DNA from: Methylobacterium nonmethylotrophicum | GTDB lineage: Bacteria; Pseudomonadota; Alphaproteobacteria; Rhizobiales; Beijerinckiaceae | Direction: 5' to 3' | NCBI RefSeq assembly: GCF_004745635.1 | Contig: NZ_SRLB01000044.1 | Coordinates: 1-49,749, forward strand | Length of the DNA: 49,749 nt | Part shown: piece by piece, positions 7,222 through 15,224 of the stretch | How positions within the stretch are numbered: the first letter of the stretch is position 1 | How the letters are laid out: every line of letters starts with the position of its first letter | Notes under the pieces: generated by a model | What the model was told of the DNA's origin: nothing | Seen by the model: only the letters and a program-made list of their open reading frames with translations | Databases searched by the model: none | Made by a program: the position numbers and the translations under genes

Positions 7222-7709
7222 AGGATGTAGCTCACGCCGGTGATCGCGTCGGACGCGTTGATGAGGCGCACGACCTTCCGGGCGATGCGCAGGCCGTCCG
7301 GGGTCCGCACCAGCACGAAGGTGATGTCGGCCGTATGCATCCGTTCGCGCTCGCGCCGGTACTCCGTGAGGATCTGCGCGCAGCGCAGCTCGCACCGCCC
7401 TGCCTCCGAGGACAGGATGCGGAATCGCGAGAGCAGGCGGACCGTCCGCGCCACCGGCGAGGCCGATACGGACTGGCCGCTGCGCAGGCGCTCGACCCGC
7501 TTGGCGCGCATCGCGGCGTCGTCATAGGCGATGTTGAGGGTGTTCTCGAAGTCGTCGCCCGCGGGCTCCACCGGCACGACGTAGATCGCATCCGGTGTCC
7601 AGAGCGCGAGCCACGGGTCGTAATCGGCACTGTCGAGAAGGTCGGCCTCGAGCCAGGCGACCTCCATGGCGTCCTGCAGCGAGATGGCGGTGGGGGTCGT
7701 CGCGTCCAT
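7218..7709 (-). CDS. iacD: Aromatic-ring-hydroxylating dioxygenase, beta subunit
   Basis: 163 residues from ATG 7709, which has GGAGG about 9 nt upstream, inside the end of the alpha gene; the alpha stop lies 5 nt before this start. The sequence has the structural NTF2-like fold of dioxygenase beta subunits: AWLEADLLDSADYDPWLALWTPDAIYVVP, RVERLRSG, and the C-terminal LRIARKVVRLINAS strand. It carries no metal site and stabilises the alpha subunit in an a3b3 complex. Always paired with the alpha gene; together with the reductase at 5403 it makes a complete Rieske system. Named iacD by synteny. Confidence 0.88.
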   Translation of the reverse strand: MDATTPTAISLQDAMEVAWLEADLLDSADYDPWLALWTPDAIYVVPVEPAGDDFENTLNIAYDDAAMRAKRVERLRSGQSVSASPVARTVRLLSRFRILSSEAGRCELRCAQILTEYRRERERMHTADITFVLVRTPDGLRIARKVVRLINASDAITGVSYIL

Positions 7710-7714
7710 GGCGT

Positions 7715-8986
7715 TCAGGCCTCCATCATCCGCTTCCACTGCCGGTAGGCGGCGCGCATGCCGGTCTCGGCGCTGACGTCGCTGCGCTTGCGGCCCTCAG
7801 CCCCGACCTCCTCGTGGCTGAGGCCGCGGTGCAGCATGATCGGCATGCCGGCGGCCCCTCGGGCGCCGTGCTGGACGCGGTCCCAGACCTCGGCGTCGTC
7901 CGGGCTGCCGAAGCCCATCGGCCCCTGGAAGAACTCGTGGATGCGCAGGCGCGCGCGGTTCGCCGCCGCGGGTCCGCCCTCCATGCCGAGCGCGACGTGG
8001 CGAACCTCGGTCTCGTCGACCGAGATCGGTTGCAGGACCCGGAAGAAGGCGGCCGAGCAGCCGAGATTGGGAAACAGGTTCAGGTTGAAGCCGCATCCGC
8101 CGACCGCGCGGACGATCCGGCGCACCTGGTCCTCGGGATGGCTCTGCCGAAGCTCCTCGGCCAGGGCCGCGAACTTCTCGGGGATCGGCGCGTCCAGGTT
8201 CTCCTCGAGATCGACGAGTTCCGGCATCATCACCATGACGCTGTGGCCGTTGCCGAGATCCTCGACGAAACCACCCTTGTTCATGATGTCCCACGAATCC
8301 TCGGTCTCCTGGTCGGCTGCCGACAGGAACGACTTGTGGACGAGCGGAAAATGGTAGGCGTCGGTGGTGTTCTCCAGCTGGATCTTCCAGTTGCCGGGGA
8401 ACCGGAACTTGTGCTCGCCTATCGCCTTGATCGGGAAGCCGGCGCCCTGTTTCATGAACAGGTCGATCCACGTCTTCGCCGGACCGAGAAAATCGGAGAG
8501 TGATTGGATCTCGCGGGCGAACGTCGCGAAGATGAGGCCGTGATACTCCTCGACGCGGAGAGACAGGAGCGGGAAGTCGGCCTTGTTCAGGCTGTCGTCG
8601 TACCCCTTCTCGTAGGGAACGCCGCGCAGGGAGCCGTCGAGGGCGTAGGCCCATCCGTGATAGGGGCAGACGAAGCTGTTGGTCTTGCCCTTGCGGACCT
8701 CGCACAGGGTCGCGGCCCGGTGGCGGCACCGGTTGACGTGGACGTGGACCGCCCCTTTGCGGTCGCGCACCACGATCACCGGCTGAAGGCCGACCTGCGC
8801 CATCTTGAAGTCGCCGGCCTTCGGGATCTCGCTCGCATGCGCGACCCAGACCCAGGTGTTCTCGAAGATCCGGCTCATCTCGGCCGCGAAGATGGCGGGA
8901 TCCGTGTAGAGCGCGGAACCGGCCCGGTCCTCGCCGACCAGGGCGCCGGCATCCAGCATCGGCGTGACGGGAAATGCGACAGTCAT
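7715..8986 (-). CDS. iacC: Aromatic-ring-hydroxylating dioxygenase, Rieske alpha subunit
   Basis: 423 residues from ATG 8986. The N-terminal Rieske domain has CxH in NRCRHRA and CxxH in VCPYHGW. The catalytic domain has the mononuclear iron ligands in the motif DAYHFPLVH (Asp, two His). Length and motifs are those of full-size alpha subunits. The frame continues open upstream to 9562 but that part is an arginine-rich shadow of the next gene. The enzyme inserts dioxygen into an aromatic ring using electrons from the VanB-type reductase. In iac pathways the equivalent IacC/IacD system works late, on the way to catechol. It starts 35 nt after the stop of the monooxygenase gene and is followed at once by the beta gene. 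Confidence 0.92.
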   Translation of the reverse strand: MTVAFPVTPMLDAGALVGEDRAGSALYTDPAIFAAEMSRIFENTWVWVAHASEIPKAGDFKMAQVGLQPVIVVRDRKGAVHVHVNRCRHRAATLCEVRKGKTNSFVCPYHGWAYALDGSLRGVPYEKGYDDSLNKADFPLLSLRVEEYHGLIFATFAREIQSLSDFLGPAKTWIDLFMKQGAGFPIKAIGEHKFRFPGNWKIQLENTTDAYHFPLVHKSFLSAADQETEDSWDIMNKGGFVEDLGNGHSVMVMMPELVDLEENLDAPIPEKFAALAEELRQSHPEDQVRRIVRAVGGCGFNLNLFPNLGCSAAFFRVLQPISVDETEVRHVALGMEGGPAAANRARLRIHEFFQGPMGFGSPDDAEVWDRVQHGARGAAGMPIMLHRGLSHEEVGAEGRKRSDVSAETGMRAAYRQWKRMMEA

Positions 8987-9021
8987 CGTCGTCGATCCTC
9001 GGCGGGGGCGGTGCGGGAGGG

Positions 9022-10206
9022 TCACGGGAAACCGGCCGTGGTCGGCAGGCCGAGCAGGACGCGGCCGGCGCTCATCAGCGTGCCCTCGCCGAGGAAGGCG
9101 TGCTGAGCCACGACGAGGCTGTCGCAGAGCGCCCGCGAGAGGCGGTGGCCGTTGTAGATCGCGGTCGTTCCCGCCAGTGCGAAGGCGGCCCGCGATACGT
9201 CCGCACCCGTGCGGGCTGCATGGGTCGCCGCGAGGCGCAAGGTGGCGACAGCCTCGGTCGAGGGCCGATCGCCGGCGAGCACGGTCTGCCAGGTCGCCTC
9301 GGTCGCCTCGTAGAAGAAGGCCTGGGCGGAGCGCAGGGCCGCCTCGGCCTTGGCGACCTCGATCTGGACATGGGCGCGGTCGGCCATGCGCGGCGCTCCG
9401 GTGAGCGAGGCCCGACCCCCGGCCATCGCGGCGACCTCGCTCAGCGCCGAGCGGGCGACGCCCAGGCCTACCACCGCCAGCACCTGGGCGGCGAAGGCCA
9501 TCGTCGGGTAGCGGTAGATGGCGGCGTCGACGGAGGGGGCGCCGCCGCGGATCAGCGTCCATTCCTCGGGCACGAACACGTCCCGGACCACGAGGTCGTG
9601 GCTGCCGGTCCCCTGCAGCCCGATCACGTCCCAGTCGGGGACGATCTCGACCTGGGCGGCCGGCATCACGGCGACCCGCGGCAGGCCGCCGGTCGTGTCG
9701 CCCTCGACGGTGATGCCGACGCCGATGTGACTGGCACCGGTCGAGCCGCTGCCGAACTTCCAGCGCCCGTTCACGACGAAGCCGCCCTCGACCTTGCGGG
9801 CCGGCTGGAGCGGAAAAAGGCCCCCGGCGAAGACGATGTCGGGGCCGTCGGCGTAGAGCGCCTCGAGGGTCGGCTCAGGCAGGGCCGCCAGGTAGGTGGC
9901 CGAGACGCCGAAGCTCGCGACCCAGCCGGCGGAGCCGTCGGCCTCGGCGATGGCCTCGATCATCCGGCAGAACTCGGCCGGGCTCCGTTCGTCGCCCCCG
10001 AACCGGCGCGCGACCACCGCCCGGTAGAGGCCGAGCGCCTTCAGACGCTCGATCACGTCGGGGGCGATCTGGCGGGTGGCCATGAACTCCTCGCGCCGCT
10101 CGGCGAGCACGCGCACCAGAGCCGGCAGGCCGGCCTCGAACCGCCCCGGGGGCTCGGTGCCGAAGGGCACGGCGGGCAGCCGCGTCGTGTCGAAGGCGTA
10201 GGTCAC
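9022..10206 (-). CDS. iacA: Acyl-CoA-dehydrogenase-like flavin monooxygenase, probable indole-acetate oxygenase
   Basis: 394 residues from a GTG at 10206 with GAGGAGGGG immediately upstream, 10 nt after the amidase stop. The fold is that of two-component (group D) flavin monooxygenases related to acyl-CoA dehydrogenases: helical N-terminal part (IAPDVIERLKALGLYRAVV), DGSAGWVASFG, a central beta domain (VVNGRWKFGSGS, VIGLQGTGSHDLVV), and a C-terminal helical bundle. There is no acyl-CoA catalytic glutamate that I can assign. Such enzymes need a separate flavin reductase, here the product of the gene at 3081-4075. In iac clusters IacA starts indole-acetate breakdown and can turn indole into indigo; this is its best match by neighbourhood. 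Confidence 0.85.
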   Translation of the reverse strand: MTYAFDTTRLPAVPFGTEPPGRFEAGLPALVRVLAERREEFMATRQIAPDVIERLKALGLYRAVVARRFGGDERSPAEFCRMIEAIAEADGSAGWVASFGVSATYLAALPEPTLEALYADGPDIVFAGGLFPLQPARKVEGGFVVNGRWKFGSGSTGASHIGVGITVEGDTTGGLPRVAVMPAAQVEIVPDWDVIGLQGTGSHDLVVRDVFVPEEWTLIRGGAPSVDAAIYRYPTMAFAAQVLAVVGLGVARSALSEVAAMAGGRASLTGAPRMADRAHVQIEVAKAEAALRSAQAFFYEATEATWQTVLAGDRPSTEAVATLRLAATHAARTGADVSRAAFALAGTTAIYNGHRLSRALCDSLVVAQHAFLGEGTLMSAGRVLLGLPTTAGFP

Positions 10207-10216
10207 TCTCCCCTCC

Positions 10217-11410
10217 TCAAGGCTCTGATCCGGCGTGTGCATCGCGAAGGGCGGCCTCGATCCGCGCCGCGACGGCGCAGAGTTCCGCGTCGCCGTTCAT
10301 CGGGCCGACCAGCTGAAGGCCGACCGGACCGGCGGCCTCGCCACGAACCGGGAGCGACAGGGCCGGGTGACCGCTCAGGTTGAACGGACGGACGAGGCGG
10401 GTGCTCTCGCGCGCGGCCATCGCATCGTCGGCCCGGTCGACGGTGAGCGGCAGGTCGGGCAGGGTCGGGAGCGCGAGAGCGTCGCACCCCGCGAGAGCGC
10501 GGTCGACCTCGGCGCGGAAGCGGAGCCTGACCGTCTCCGCCGCAGCGACCTGCTCCGGTTGAATGGAGAGGGAGTGGCGCAGGCGCGCCTCGATGTCGGC
10601 GCCGAGCCGGCCGGATTCGAGCAGATGTCCGAAGCTCCGGGCCATCTCGGCATTCATGATCGTCAGGCCGGCCTCGTAGGCGGCGTCGAGGTCCGGCAGC
10701 GACACCGGCACGATCGCCGCGCCGCAGGCATCGAGGCAAGAATCGAGAGCGGAGCGGACCTGCGCGCCAACCCGCGGGCTCGCGCCGCACTCGACCCAGC
10801 CGAGGCGCAGGCGCCCCGGCGCCGCGGCGGGCACGAAGGCCGGATCGAGGATCGCCATGGCCTGGACGATGGCGGCGACGCTGCGGCCGAGCGGCCCGAC
10901 GCAATCGAGGGAACTCTCCGCCGGCGTCAGGCCCCGGCGGCTCAGGCGGCCGACGCTGGGCTTGAGGCCGACCACCCCGCAGCAGGCCGCCGGGATGCGG
11001 ATCGACCCGCCCGTGTCGGTGCCGAGGGAGAAATCGACCAGGCCGGCGGCCACGACGGTCGCGGACCCGCTCGACGATCCCCCCGGCACGAAATCCGGGA
11101 AATCCGGGTTCGGCGGCGTGCCGGCCCAGGCGTTGATGCCGGTCACCCCGAAAGCGAGTTCGTGCATCCGCAGCTTGCCGACGATCCGGCAGTCGGCGGC
11201 CAGCAGCGCCTCGACCACCGCCGCGTGACGGCTGGCCGGCGCGGCATCCGCGAGGGCGCGGGATCCCGCCCGGGTCGGGCGGCCGGCGACGTCGATCACG
11301 TCCTTGATCGCGACGACCGGCCCGGCTCCGCCGAGCGCGAGCGTCTCGCAGAGATGGAGCGCCAGGGCGTCCCGATCCCGGGACGCGGAAAGGGCCGGAC
11401 TTGTTTCCAC
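10217..11410 (-). CDS. iacH: Amidase signature family hydrolase
   Basis: 397 residues from a GTG at 11410, chosen because GGAGG lies 6 nt upstream; an ATG at 11443 without a site is the alternative. The amidase signature is complete: catalytic lysine in AIKDVID, cis-serine in PGGSSSGSA, and nucleophile serine in GTDTGGSIRIPAA. These enzymes hydrolyse carboxamides through a Ser-cisSer-Lys triad. In iac clusters the amidase IacH is thought to open or deamidate an oxidised indole intermediate. It heads the degradative run of genes and lies 60 nt downstream of a perfect 24-bp dyad, the probable operator. Confidence 0.88.
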   Translation of the reverse strand: METSPALSASRDRDALALHLCETLALGGAGPVVAIKDVIDVAGRPTRAGSRALADAAPASRHAAVVEALLAADCRIVGKLRMHELAFGVTGINAWAGTPPNPDFPDFVPGGSSSGSATVVAAGLVDFSLGTDTGGSIRIPAACCGVVGLKPSVGRLSRRGLTPAESSLDCVGPLGRSVAAIVQAMAILDPAFVPAAAPGRLRLGWVECGASPRVGAQVRSALDSCLDACGAAIVPVSLPDLDAAYEAGLTIMNAEMARSFGHLLESGRLGADIEARLRHSLSIQPEQVAAAETVRLRFRAEVDRALAGCDALALPTLPDLPLTVDRADDAMAARESTRLVRPFNLSGHPALSLPVRGEAAGPVGLQLVGPMNGDAELCAVAARIEAALRDAHAGSEP

Positions 11411-11470
11411 GACCTGCCTCCATCGAGCGCGACGAGCGACCAAGGCGTCTCAGTCTGATAGCGATTTCAA

Positions 11471-11494
11471 TGTAATTTTCAAGTGAAAATTACA
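11471..11494. promoter_or_regulatory. Perfect 24-bp dyad upstream of the amidase gene, probable operator
   Basis: Arms TGTAATTTTC (11471-11480) and its exact complement GAAAATTACA (11485-11494) flank the spacer AAGT. It is AT-rich within GC-rich surroundings and lies 61-84 nt upstream of the GTG of the amidase gene, between the transporter and degradative genes. Position and symmetry suggest the binding site of a dimeric regulator such as the MarR protein encoded at 2223-2702. Confidence 0.7.
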
Positions 11495-11537
11495 ACATCT
11501 TCCATGTCGGGGCCCGTCCCGGGTGGCACCGTCCCGG

Positions 11538-12299
11538 TCAGCCGCCGGAGCGCGTCCCGAGATAGGTCTGGATCACCCTGGGATCGCTCGCGATGTCCCG
11601 CGCCGGCCCCGTCGCGACGAACCGGCCGGATTCCATCACGCAGGCCGTATCGGCGATCGCCAGGGCGGCGCGGGCGTTCTGCTCGACGAGCAGGCAGGAG
11701 AGGCCGCGATCCCGCAAACGAGCGACCGTCGCGAGGATGTCGCGGGTCACGAGCGGCGCCAGGCCGAGGCTGGGCTCGTCGAGCATCAGGAGCTTAGGCG
11801 CCGACATGAGGGCCCGCCCCATCGCGAGCATCTGCCGCTCGCCGCCGGAGAGCGTTCCGGCGGCCTGTTCCCTGCGCTCGTGCAGGCGGGGGAACAGGGC
11901 GTAGATCTCGGACAGGCTCGCCGCGAGGGTGCGGTCGCCGCGGCGATAGCGGTCGAAGGCACCGAGACGCAGGTTGTCCTCGACCGACAGGCTGGTGAAG
12001 AGTTCGCGCTTCTCGGGGATGAGGGCCACCCCGCGCCGCACGAGCGCGCCGACCTCGGGCCCGTCGGCCAAGGTCTCGCCGAACACCGCCATGGTGCCGG
12101 ACAGGGGAAGCAGGCCCATCAGGCCGGCGAGCAGCGTCGTCTTGCCGGCGCCGTTCGGCCCGATGATCGCGACGATCTCGCCCTCGCGGATCGTCAGCGA
12201 CACGTCCCGGACCGCCTCGACCCTTCCGTAGGCGATGCGGACGTCGCGGACCTCCAGGACGGGCTTGCGGGAAGGGGCGGGAAAGGCCGCGACGGTCAT
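11538..12299 (-). CDS. ABC transporter ATP-binding protein, LivF type
   Basis: 253 residues. Walker A IGPNGAGKTT, signature LSGGERQ, Walker B LMLDEPSLGLAP and the switch histidine region LVEQNA are present; the SLGLAP extension and length mark the LivF branch of branched-chain-type importers. Its ATG overlaps the TGA of the upstream permease-ATPase fusion (ATGA), so the two are translationally coupled. With the fused LivG domain it should form the ATPase pair energising uptake of the substrate delivered by the binding protein at 15225. Last gene of the transporter unit; the amidase operator follows 43 bp downstream. Confidence 0.92.
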   Translation of the reverse strand: MTVAAFPAPSRKPVLEVRDVRIAYGRVEAVRDVSLTIREGEIVAIIGPNGAGKTTLLAGLMGLLPLSGTMAVFGETLADGPEVGALVRRGVALIPEKRELFTSLSVEDNLRLGAFDRYRRGDRTLAASLSEIYALFPRLHERREQAAGTLSGGERQMLAMGRALMSAPKLLMLDEPSLGLAPLVTRDILATVARLRDRGLSCLLVEQNARAALAIADTACVMESGRFVATGPARDIASDPRVIQTYLGTRSGG

Positions 12300-15151
12300 G
12301 CGGCGGCTCCGAGATAGGCCTCGATCACGGCCGGGTTGCGCTGGATCGACGAGGGATCGCCCTCGGCGAGTTTCACGCCGAACTGGATGACGAGGACGCG
12401 GTCGGCGATTCCCATGAGGAAATCCATGTCGTGCTCGACGAGGAGGATACCCATTCCCTCCGACCGGAGCTGGACCAGCAGGTCCGCGAGGGCCTGCTTC
12501 TCCAGGTGGCGCAGGCCGGCGGCCGGCTCGTCGAGGAGCAGGAGGCAAGGATCGCTGGCGAGCGCCCGGGCGATCTCGAGCAGGCGCTGCTGGCCCAGCG
12601 ACAGGCTTCCGGCGCTCCGCATCGCGAGGTGACCGAGGCCGACCCGATCGAGCTGGCGCTGGGCCTCGGCGATGATCCGGGCCTCCTCGCCCCGGTCCAG
12701 GCGCAGGGCCGCACGGACCAGCCCGCTGCGGCCGCGGGCATGGGCGCCGAGCGCCACGTTGTCGAGCACCGACATGCCGGGAAGGATGCGGACATGCTGG
12801 AAGGTGCGTCCCATGCCGCCGAGCGACAGCGCCCGCAAGGACAGTCCGGTCCGCCCGCGGAACGCGACCGTGCCGGAGGTCGGCGGGGTGATGCCAGAGA
12901 CGATGTCGAACAGGGTGCTCTTGCCGGCTCCGTTCGGGCCGATCAGCGCCAGGATCTCGCCGGCCCGCACGTCGAGGCTGATGTCGCGGTTGGCCATCAG
13001 GGCGCCGAACGCCTTGTGGATCCCGCGCACCGCCAGAACCGTCTCGCCCAGGCCCGGCTTGTCGCGGGCCGTCAGGGCCGGGGTGCCGAGGGCGGGCGGG
13101 CCGGCGCCGGGGGGCCGCAGCCGCAGCAGGGCCGCCACGGCCGGCCAGATCCCGTTCGGCAGCCATTGCAGCATCAGGATGGCCGCGAGCCCGAACACGA
13201 TGACCTCGAAATCGCCCTGCGCCCCGAGAAGCCGCGGCAGCACCGACTGGAGCCACTGGTTGCCCATCACCACGATCGCGGCCCCCGTCACCGCGCCGAA
13301 GAGGCTGCCGGCGCCGCCGATCACCGCCATGAACAGGTAGTTGATGCCCTGGGTGATCGAGAACGGCGACGGGTTCAGGAAGCGCTGGAAATGGGCGTAG
13401 AGCCAGCCCGAGAACCCGGCGAGCAGGCAGGCGACGACGAAGCTTGCGATCTTCATCAGGCGGGTGTCGACGCCGACGCTCTCGGCCATCACCAGGCCGG
13501 ACCTCAGGGCACGGATCGCCCGGCCGGGGCGGGAATCGAGCAGGTTGCGCAGGGCGAGCATGCCCCCGAGGACGGCGACCCAGATGACGGCGTAGAACGG
13601 CCGCGGCCCCTGGAGCGGATGGCCGAAGAAGGTCAGTCCGGGCACGTTGGCCATGCCGGACTGGCCGCCGGTCACCTCCAGGGTGCCGAACAGGGAGTAG
13701 GCGACGAGGCCGAGCGCGAGGGTCGCGAGCGGCAGATAGTGGCCCGACAGCCGGACCGTCAGCAGGCCGGCGGCGAGCGCCAGCACGCCGGAGGCCACGA
13801 GGACCGCCGGCAGGGTGAGCCAGGGCGACAGGCCGTAGGCCGAGGACAGGTAGCCGGTGATGTAGGCGCCGAGCCCGACATAGGCCGCCTGGGCGAAGGA
13901 GGTCAGCCCGGCGATCCCGGTGAGCAGCACGAGGCCGAGCGCCACGATCGCCGCGAGGCCGACATAGTCGAGGATGGCGAGGGAATAGTCGGACAGGACG
14001 AAGGGGGCCGCGGCGAGGCCGGCGACGAAGGCGGCCGTTAGCGCCCGCTGCGTCCAGGCCTGCCGCCGCAGCGCCTCCGGGCTATCGTCGAGGACGACCA
14101 CCGGCGCTGCCTCGTGGTCGTCCTCGTTCAGGCGACCCTGGCGGAGGGTGCGCGCCAGCAGGATCGGCACCACCAGGCCGAAGACGATCACCTCCTTGTA
14201 GGCGCTGGCGAAGAACGAGGCGTAGCTCTCCAAAAGGCCGACCAGCACCGCCCCGAGGGCCGCGAGGGGGAAGCTCGCGAGACCGCCGAGGATCGCCCCG
14301 ACGAAGCCCTTCAGCCCGAGCAGGAAGCCGGTGTCGTAGAGGATCGTGGTCGAGGAGGCGGCGATGACCCCCGACAGCGCCCCGATGATGCCGGCGATCA
14401 GGAAGCACAGCCGGCCGGCGAGCGGCGCCGAGATCCCCATCAGCCGCGCGCCGACCGGGTTGATCGCCGCCGCGCGCATCGCCTTGCCGTAGAGCGTGTT
14501 GCGGGAGGCCCAGGAGAGCGCGCCGATCAGGAGCACGGTCGTGGCCAGCGTCATCACGGTCTGACCGGTGACCGGCACGTCGAGGATTGGAACGCGCAGG
14601 TCGAGGAGCGGGGCCAAGCGCACGCCCCCGGGCCCGAACAGCGCCAGGGCGCCGCCGACCAGCACGAGATGGAGCGCCACCGACACGATCAGCAGGGTGA
14701 GGACCGACGCCTCGGCGAGGGGCTGGTAGACCAGCCGGTAGAGCAGCGGGCCCAAAGCCGCCACCAGGGCGACCGCCAGGACGGCATTGACGGCGAGGGG
14801 GAACCCGGCCGTGGGCAGCACGACGCTGCCGAGGGCAAGGCCGAGGGGCAAAGCGGCCTGGCGCAGGCCCGCTCGCAGGGCCGGCACCGGACGCCCGCGG
14901 CGCAGGCCGGCGACCGCCTCCACCGCGAGGCAGGCCATCGCGAGAAGCCCGACGAGACCGGCGGTGGCGCCGCCGTTGCCTTCCTGAAGCCCGAGATAGG
15001 TCAGCGCCCCGAAAGCGACGAACTCGCCGAGCGGGATGAAGATCACCCGCGTCACGGAAAACACCAGGACGATCGCGATCGCCAGGAGCGCATAGATGGC
15101 GCCGTTGGCAATTCCGTCCTGGGCGAGATAGAGGGCGACGAATGGTGTCAA
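12296..15151 (-). CDS. Fused ABC importer: LivH permease, LivM permease and LivG ATPase in one polypeptide
   Basis: 951 residues from a TTG at 15151 (GGAG 8 nt upstream). Residues 1-345 are a LivH-type permease (begins FVALYLAQDGIANGAIYALLA; many membrane segments). Residues about 365-680 are a LivM-type permease (LTSFAQAAYVGLGAYI, YLFMAVIGGAGSLFGAVTGA). Residues about 702-951 are a LivG ATPase with Walker A IGPNGAGKSTLF, LSLGQQRLLEIA and Walker B LLLDEPAAGLRH. Normally these are three genes; LivM-LivG fusions are known, and a triple fusion is less common. The linker between LivH and LivM (about 345-365) is charged (LRQGRLNEDDHEA). It lies between the binding protein (73 bp upstream) and LivF (overlapping). 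Likely substrates are aromatic acids or indole-acetate by context. Confidence 0.9.
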   Translation of the reverse strand: MTPFVALYLAQDGIANGAIYALLAIAIVLVFSVTRVIFIPLGEFVAFGALTYLGLQEGNGGATAGLVGLLAMACLAVEAVAGLRRGRPVPALRAGLRQAALPLGLALGSVVLPTAGFPLAVNAVLAVALVAALGPLLYRLVYQPLAEASVLTLLIVSVALHLVLVGGALALFGPGGVRLAPLLDLRVPILDVPVTGQTVMTLATTVLLIGALSWASRNTLYGKAMRAAAINPVGARLMGISAPLAGRLCFLIAGIIGALSGVIAASSTTILYDTGFLLGLKGFVGAILGGLASFPLAALGAVLVGLLESYASFFASAYKEVIVFGLVVPILLARTLRQGRLNEDDHEAAPVVVLDDSPEALRRQAWTQRALTAAFVAGLAAAPFVLSDYSLAILDYVGLAAIVALGLVLLTGIAGLTSFAQAAYVGLGAYITGYLSSAYGLSPWLTLPAVLVASGVLALAAGLLTVRLSGHYLPLATLALGLVAYSLFGTLEVTGGQSGMANVPGLTFFGHPLQGPRPFYAVIWVAVLGGMLALRNLLDSRPGRAIRALRSGLVMAESVGVDTRLMKIASFVVACLLAGFSGWLYAHFQRFLNPSPFSITQGINYLFMAVIGGAGSLFGAVTGAAIVVMGNQWLQSVLPRLLGAQGDFEVIVFGLAAILMLQWLPNGIWPAVAALLRLRPPGAGPPALGTPALTARDKPGLGETVLAVRGIHKAFGALMANRDISLDVRAGEILALIGPNGAGKSTLFDIVSGITPPTSGTVAFRGRTGLSLRALSLGGMGRTFQHVRILPGMSVLDNVALGAHARGRSGLVRAALRLDRGEEARIIAEAQRQLDRVGLGHLAMRSAGSLSLGQQRLLEIARALASDPCLLLLDEPAAGLRHLEKQALADLLVQLRSEGMGILLVEHDMDFLMGIADRVLVIQFGVKLAEGDPSSIQRNPAVIEAYLGAAA

Positions 15152-15224
15152 GGTCTCGACTCCAGGCAGACTACGAGACGGTTCGACGCGAGTGGAATCG
15201 AGGAGCGTGACCGGACCGTGCGGA

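Noticed and set aside
7218..8986. Phthalate, vanillate or benzoate dioxygenase system
   Set aside because: The VanB-type reductase and Rieske subunits alone would allow it, but the neighbouring amidase, flavin monooxygenase, SDR, flavin reductase and MarR together fit iac clusters better.
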